Shown in pieces: positions 5,606 through 8,090 of a DNA stretch of 8,090 nucleotides. The first letter of the stretch is position 1; every line of letters begins with the position of its first letter. The DNA comes from Lachnoclostridium sp. UBA1434 (lineage in GTDB: Bacteria > Bacillota > Clostridia > Lachnospirales > Lachnospiraceae): assembly GCA_002329645.1 (NCBI GenBank), contig DCTS01000055.1, positions 1 to 8,090 on the forward strand. Direction: 5' to 3'. The notes under the pieces are model-generated. The model made no database searches. It saw only the letters and a program-made list of their open reading frames with translations, and had not been told where the DNA came from. The translations under genes were made by a program, and so were the position numbers.

Positions 5606-8077
5606 ATGAAAAAGTTCAAGGCGCTCAGACGAGAGCGTGTCAATCGCGCTTTGGAAGACATCTTCAATTATCCAATAACCATCGTAGAGGCTCCTATGGG
5701 TTATGGTAAAACCACGGCAGTGCGTGAATTTCTTGCTATAAAAGGCGTGCCTGTCATATGGACATCCTTTTTATCAGAAGATGATAAGGATTCATGGTTT
5801 TGGGAAAGACTTGCGTCCGAAATCGGGAAATTTGACAAGGTGGCTGAGAGCAGGCTCAATAGTCTCGGCATTCCTTCCGACACACCGCAGACAATCATGG
5901 CTATTTCCATCATCAATGAGATGGTATATAAGCCCCATACCACACTCGTTGTCGACGATTATCACCTTACTAAAAGTATGAAGATAACTTCGCTTTTCAG
6001 ACGCTTTGTCATGGAGATGCCGGACGATTTTCACATTGTCATTATGACTCGTGATACGACAAACCTGGACATCAATGAGCTATACGTAAAGGGGCTGTGT
6101 AATGTCGTGTCTCAAAATACGCTTCGGTTTACCGAAAGTGAGATCAGGGACTACTGCGCTTTGATGGGTTTTACAGCCGATGAGAGCGAGATAAGGGAAA
6201 TAGGTGATTATACAGGCGGCTGGATTTCTCTTATTTATCTCATCATACTGGGAATGGAACGGGGTATTTCCATAAATCGAAACGTCATTATTAACGAGTT
6301 GGTGGAGAATGTGCTTTATAACCCCTATGACGAGCACATTAAAAGGTTTTTGCTGCATCTTTCGGTGATGGACAGCTTCACAGCCGAAAAGGCAGCGTTC
6401 ATAACACAGGAAGAAGAATCGGAAAAAATTCTTATGAAGCTGCGTCGTAATAACGCATTCATTGTTTTCGACGAGGCGGCGGGGGTCTATATCATACACC
6501 ATGTGCTGCTGGACTTCCTGCGGGGTAAGCTAAAGGATGAGGAAGAATGTGCTGCGCTCAATCGGCGGCTTGGCGAGTGGCACCTTGCACGAAGAGAATA
6601 TAGAACAGCATACGGCTATCTCTTCCGTGGCGGTGAGAGGGAGCGTATCCTCGCGCTGCTGGATAATGAGGATACAATAACCAGCGATTGCGCCACTTTT
6701 GACGGTGTACTGGACCTGTTCGCCGCATTGCCCCGCGAGATGCTGTTTAAGTATCCGCTTGCCTATTTACAATACATAGCCATCATTTTAACAAGCGGTG
6801 ATCCCAAAGCTTATCAGGATGGGGTGATGAGACTGAATGAACTGGGAGAGACTTTGGAAAATACCCAAGGTCCCATTCCTCACGGAAGAGACCGTGTCCT
6901 TGCTGAGCTTCACCTCACCCGGATTTTTAGCGTATACAATGATGCAAAGGAAATGGCTGCATGTATAAAGGAGGCACAGCATTTACTTGGCGGAGATGTT
7001 TCCTGCCTGCAAAAACGTGAGGCGGAATTCACCTTAGGCTCTCCCCATTTACTCTATACCTGTTACCGGGAACCTGGCAGCCTCAAAGAACTCACCAAGA
7101 TCATGGCAACGGAGTTTCCTATTTTTGCCATGTTGGCTGACGGCTGCGGAACCGGCTGCGATTATGCGGCTCTGGCAGAATATGCTCTGGAAACAGGTGA
7201 CTGGCAGGGGGCGGAATTAAATTCCTACAAAGCTATTTATAAAGCTCAGACAAAAGAACAGATAAGCATAATTATCTGTGCTTATTTTACCTTAATCAGG
7301 CTTTATCTTTATCAGGGAAAGACCGGCGAAGCATTGGAAATGCTGTATCAGCTAAGACATGATGTGACGAAGGTAAATAACCCGTATTACAACACCGGAT
7401 TCGAGATGGTGGAAGGATACGTTAACGGCTGCCTTACCCGAATCGACAGCATCCCCAGGTGGCTCCAAACCGGTGATATGTCCGCCGCACACTTTTTTTA
7501 CGGGAGCCTTGGTTTTAATTATATTGTATACGGCAAAGCGCTTCTGTTATCAAAGAATTATATCAAGCTGGAAATGCTCACTGATGAATTTGCCCGCCAT
7601 TTCGCCGTCTTCCACAACCAGTTCGGCTTTCTGCACAATCAGATTCTCAGAGCGGCTGCAAAATATCCTCTTTACGGAATGGATGCAGGATGCTCTGCAC
7701 TCCGTGAAGCCTTCGACATGTCGCATGAAGATCACATAATCTTACCCTTTGCCGAGTATGCACCCGCTGTAATAGACATGGTCAGGAACATCGCCAATAC
7801 CGAATCCCGGGATACATACATTAAGGAAGTACTTGAAGCATGCATGAAGTATATGGAGAATCTGAAGCACTCTGCACAAAGCATAGTTTCCCTGTCGGCG
7901 AGGGAGCTTGAGATCCTCACCCTGGCTGCAGAGGGCCTCAAGAGAGATGAAATCGCAAAAAGACTTTATGTTAGCGAAGGTACTGTGCAGACCCATCTGC
8001 ACAATATATACCGGAAGCTTGAGGTCAGCGGCAGAACAGCTGCTATAAGAAAGGCACAAAAGTTGAAATTTCTATAA
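5606..8077 (+). CDS. MalT-like (LAL/STAND) LuxR-family transcriptional regulator
   Basis: This 823-residue protein is a large ATP-binding LuxR-type regulator. The N-terminal NTPase has a Walker A motif APMGYGKTT (29-37) and a Walker B strand TTLVVDD (112-118). Then come LRFT (173-176) and TGGW (203-206), which are typical of the MalT NOD module, and a winged-helix part ending in HHVLLDFLR (298-306). Residues about 310-750 are helical, TPR-like repeats, the likely inducer or partner sensor. The C-terminus holds a LuxR helix-turn-helix: LSARELEIL (from 763), AEGLKRDEIAKRL, and the recognition helix SEGTVQTHL (790-798). Family members use ATP and an inducer to form oligomers that activate promoters. 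All key motifs are present and the length fits the family, so it looks intact. No target gene lies upstream; the likely target is downstream, outside the window. The inducer is unknown. Confidence 0.96.
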   Translation: MKKFKALRRERVNRALEDIFNYPITIVEAPMGYGKTTAVREFLAIKGVPVIWTSFLSEDDKDSWFWERLASEIGKFDKVAESRLNSLGIPSDTPQTIMAISIINEMVYKPHTTLVVDDYHLTKSMKITSLFRRFVMEMPDDFHIVIMTRDTTNLDINELYVKGLCNVVSQNTLRFTESEIRDYCALMGFTADESEIREIGDYTGGWISLIYLIILGMERGISINRNVIINELVENVLYNPYDEHIKRFLLHLSVMDSFTAEKAAFITQEEESEKILMKLRRNNAFIVFDEAAGVYIIHHVLLDFLRGKLKDEEECAALNRRLGEWHLARREYRTAYGYLFRGGERERILALLDNEDTITSDCATFDGVLDLFAALPREMLFKYPLAYLQYIAIILTSGDPKAYQDGVMRLNELGETLENTQGPIPHGRDRVLAELHLTRIFSVYNDAKEMAACIKEAQHLLGGDVSCLQKREAEFTLGSPHLLYTCYREPGSLKELTKIMATEFPIFAMLADGCGTGCDYAALAEYALETGDWQGAELNSYKAIYKAQTKEQISIIICAYFTLIRLYLYQGKTGEALEMLYQLRHDVTKVNNPYYNTGFEMVEGYVNGCLTRIDSIPRWLQTGDMSAAHFFYGSLGFNYIVYGKALLLSKNYIKLEMLTDEFARHFAVFHNQFGFLHNQILRAAAKYPLYGMDAGCSALREAFDMSHEDHIILPFAEYAPAVIDMVRNIANTESRDTYIKEVLEACMKYMENLKHSAQSIVSLSARELEILTLAAEGLKRDEIAKRLYVSEGTVQTHLHNIYRKLEVSGRTAAIRKAQKLKFL

Positions 8078-8080
8078 TTA

Positions 8081-8086
8081 TTGACA
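8081..8086 (+). promoter_or_regulatory. possible -35 box of the next transcription unit (cut by window end)
   Basis: A consensus TTGACA begins 3 bases after the regulator's stop codon. Any -10 would fall beyond the last base shown. If real, the next gene is transcribed separately and could be a target of the LAL regulator. Confidence 0.35.
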
Positions 8087-8090
8087 AAAA

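Noticed and set aside
5307..5609. Open frame of 100 codons from a TTG, overlapping the LAL start by 4 bases
   Set aside because: It has no ribosome site, runs through a strong terminator hairpin and T tract, and its second half is just translation of the 19% GC block (many I, Y, N, K). The overlap with the next start looks accidental.
6080..6502. Minus-strand open frame of 140 codons inside the LAL gene
   Set aside because: It is antisense to the conserved NTPase and winged-helix part of an intact regulator, with no ribosome site or recognisable motif.

Overview
The window reads as chromosomal DNA from a low-to-moderate-GC Gram-positive anaerobe, most likely a clostridial Firmicute. This is inferred from strong AGGAGG-type ribosome sites, a TTG start placed by such a site, Bacillota-style promoters (TTGACA/TATAAT), intrinsic terminators with T tracts, and the gene families present. 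Every gene I can support is on the + strand. No rRNA, tRNA, CRISPR array, insertion sequence or phage gene was seen.

Layout: (1) 1-235, the 3' end of a gene entering from the left, with a C-terminal zinc ribbon and a clean intrinsic terminator at 261-303. (2) 525-2126, a well-formed promoter and a membrane-anchored serine hydrolase of the beta-lactamase/PBP-like family (SxxK, YxN and HGG motifs, one N-terminal and three C-terminal membrane segments). (3) 2146-4189, a promoter, an unusually long leader of about 245 nt (two tiny ORFs with strong ribosome sites and a cluster of GGTATC/GATACC half-sites), and a Na/Pi-cotransporter-family protein fused to a PhoU-like domain. (4) 4190-5422, a gene-poor stretch that looks partly decayed: a 51-residue GTG-start ORF of unknown function, a DUF218/YdcF-family gene split by an apparent one-base deletion near 5109-5111, a leftover open frame, and a strong terminator. 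(5) 5423-8077, a very AT-rich upstream region and a full-length MalT-type (LAL/STAND) LuxR regulator of 823 residues. The last bases hold a TTGACA that may be the -35 of the next promoter.

The genes do not form one obvious pathway. Each large gene seems to have its own promoter or is separated by a terminator or a long gap. The transporter's PhoU domain points to phosphate handling, the serine hydrolase to the cell envelope or peptide/ester hydrolysis, and the LAL regulator probably controls something outside the window. I see no convincing new multi-gene system. The points most worth a second look are the split DUF218 gene, the transporter leader, and the unannotated-size 51-residue ORF.
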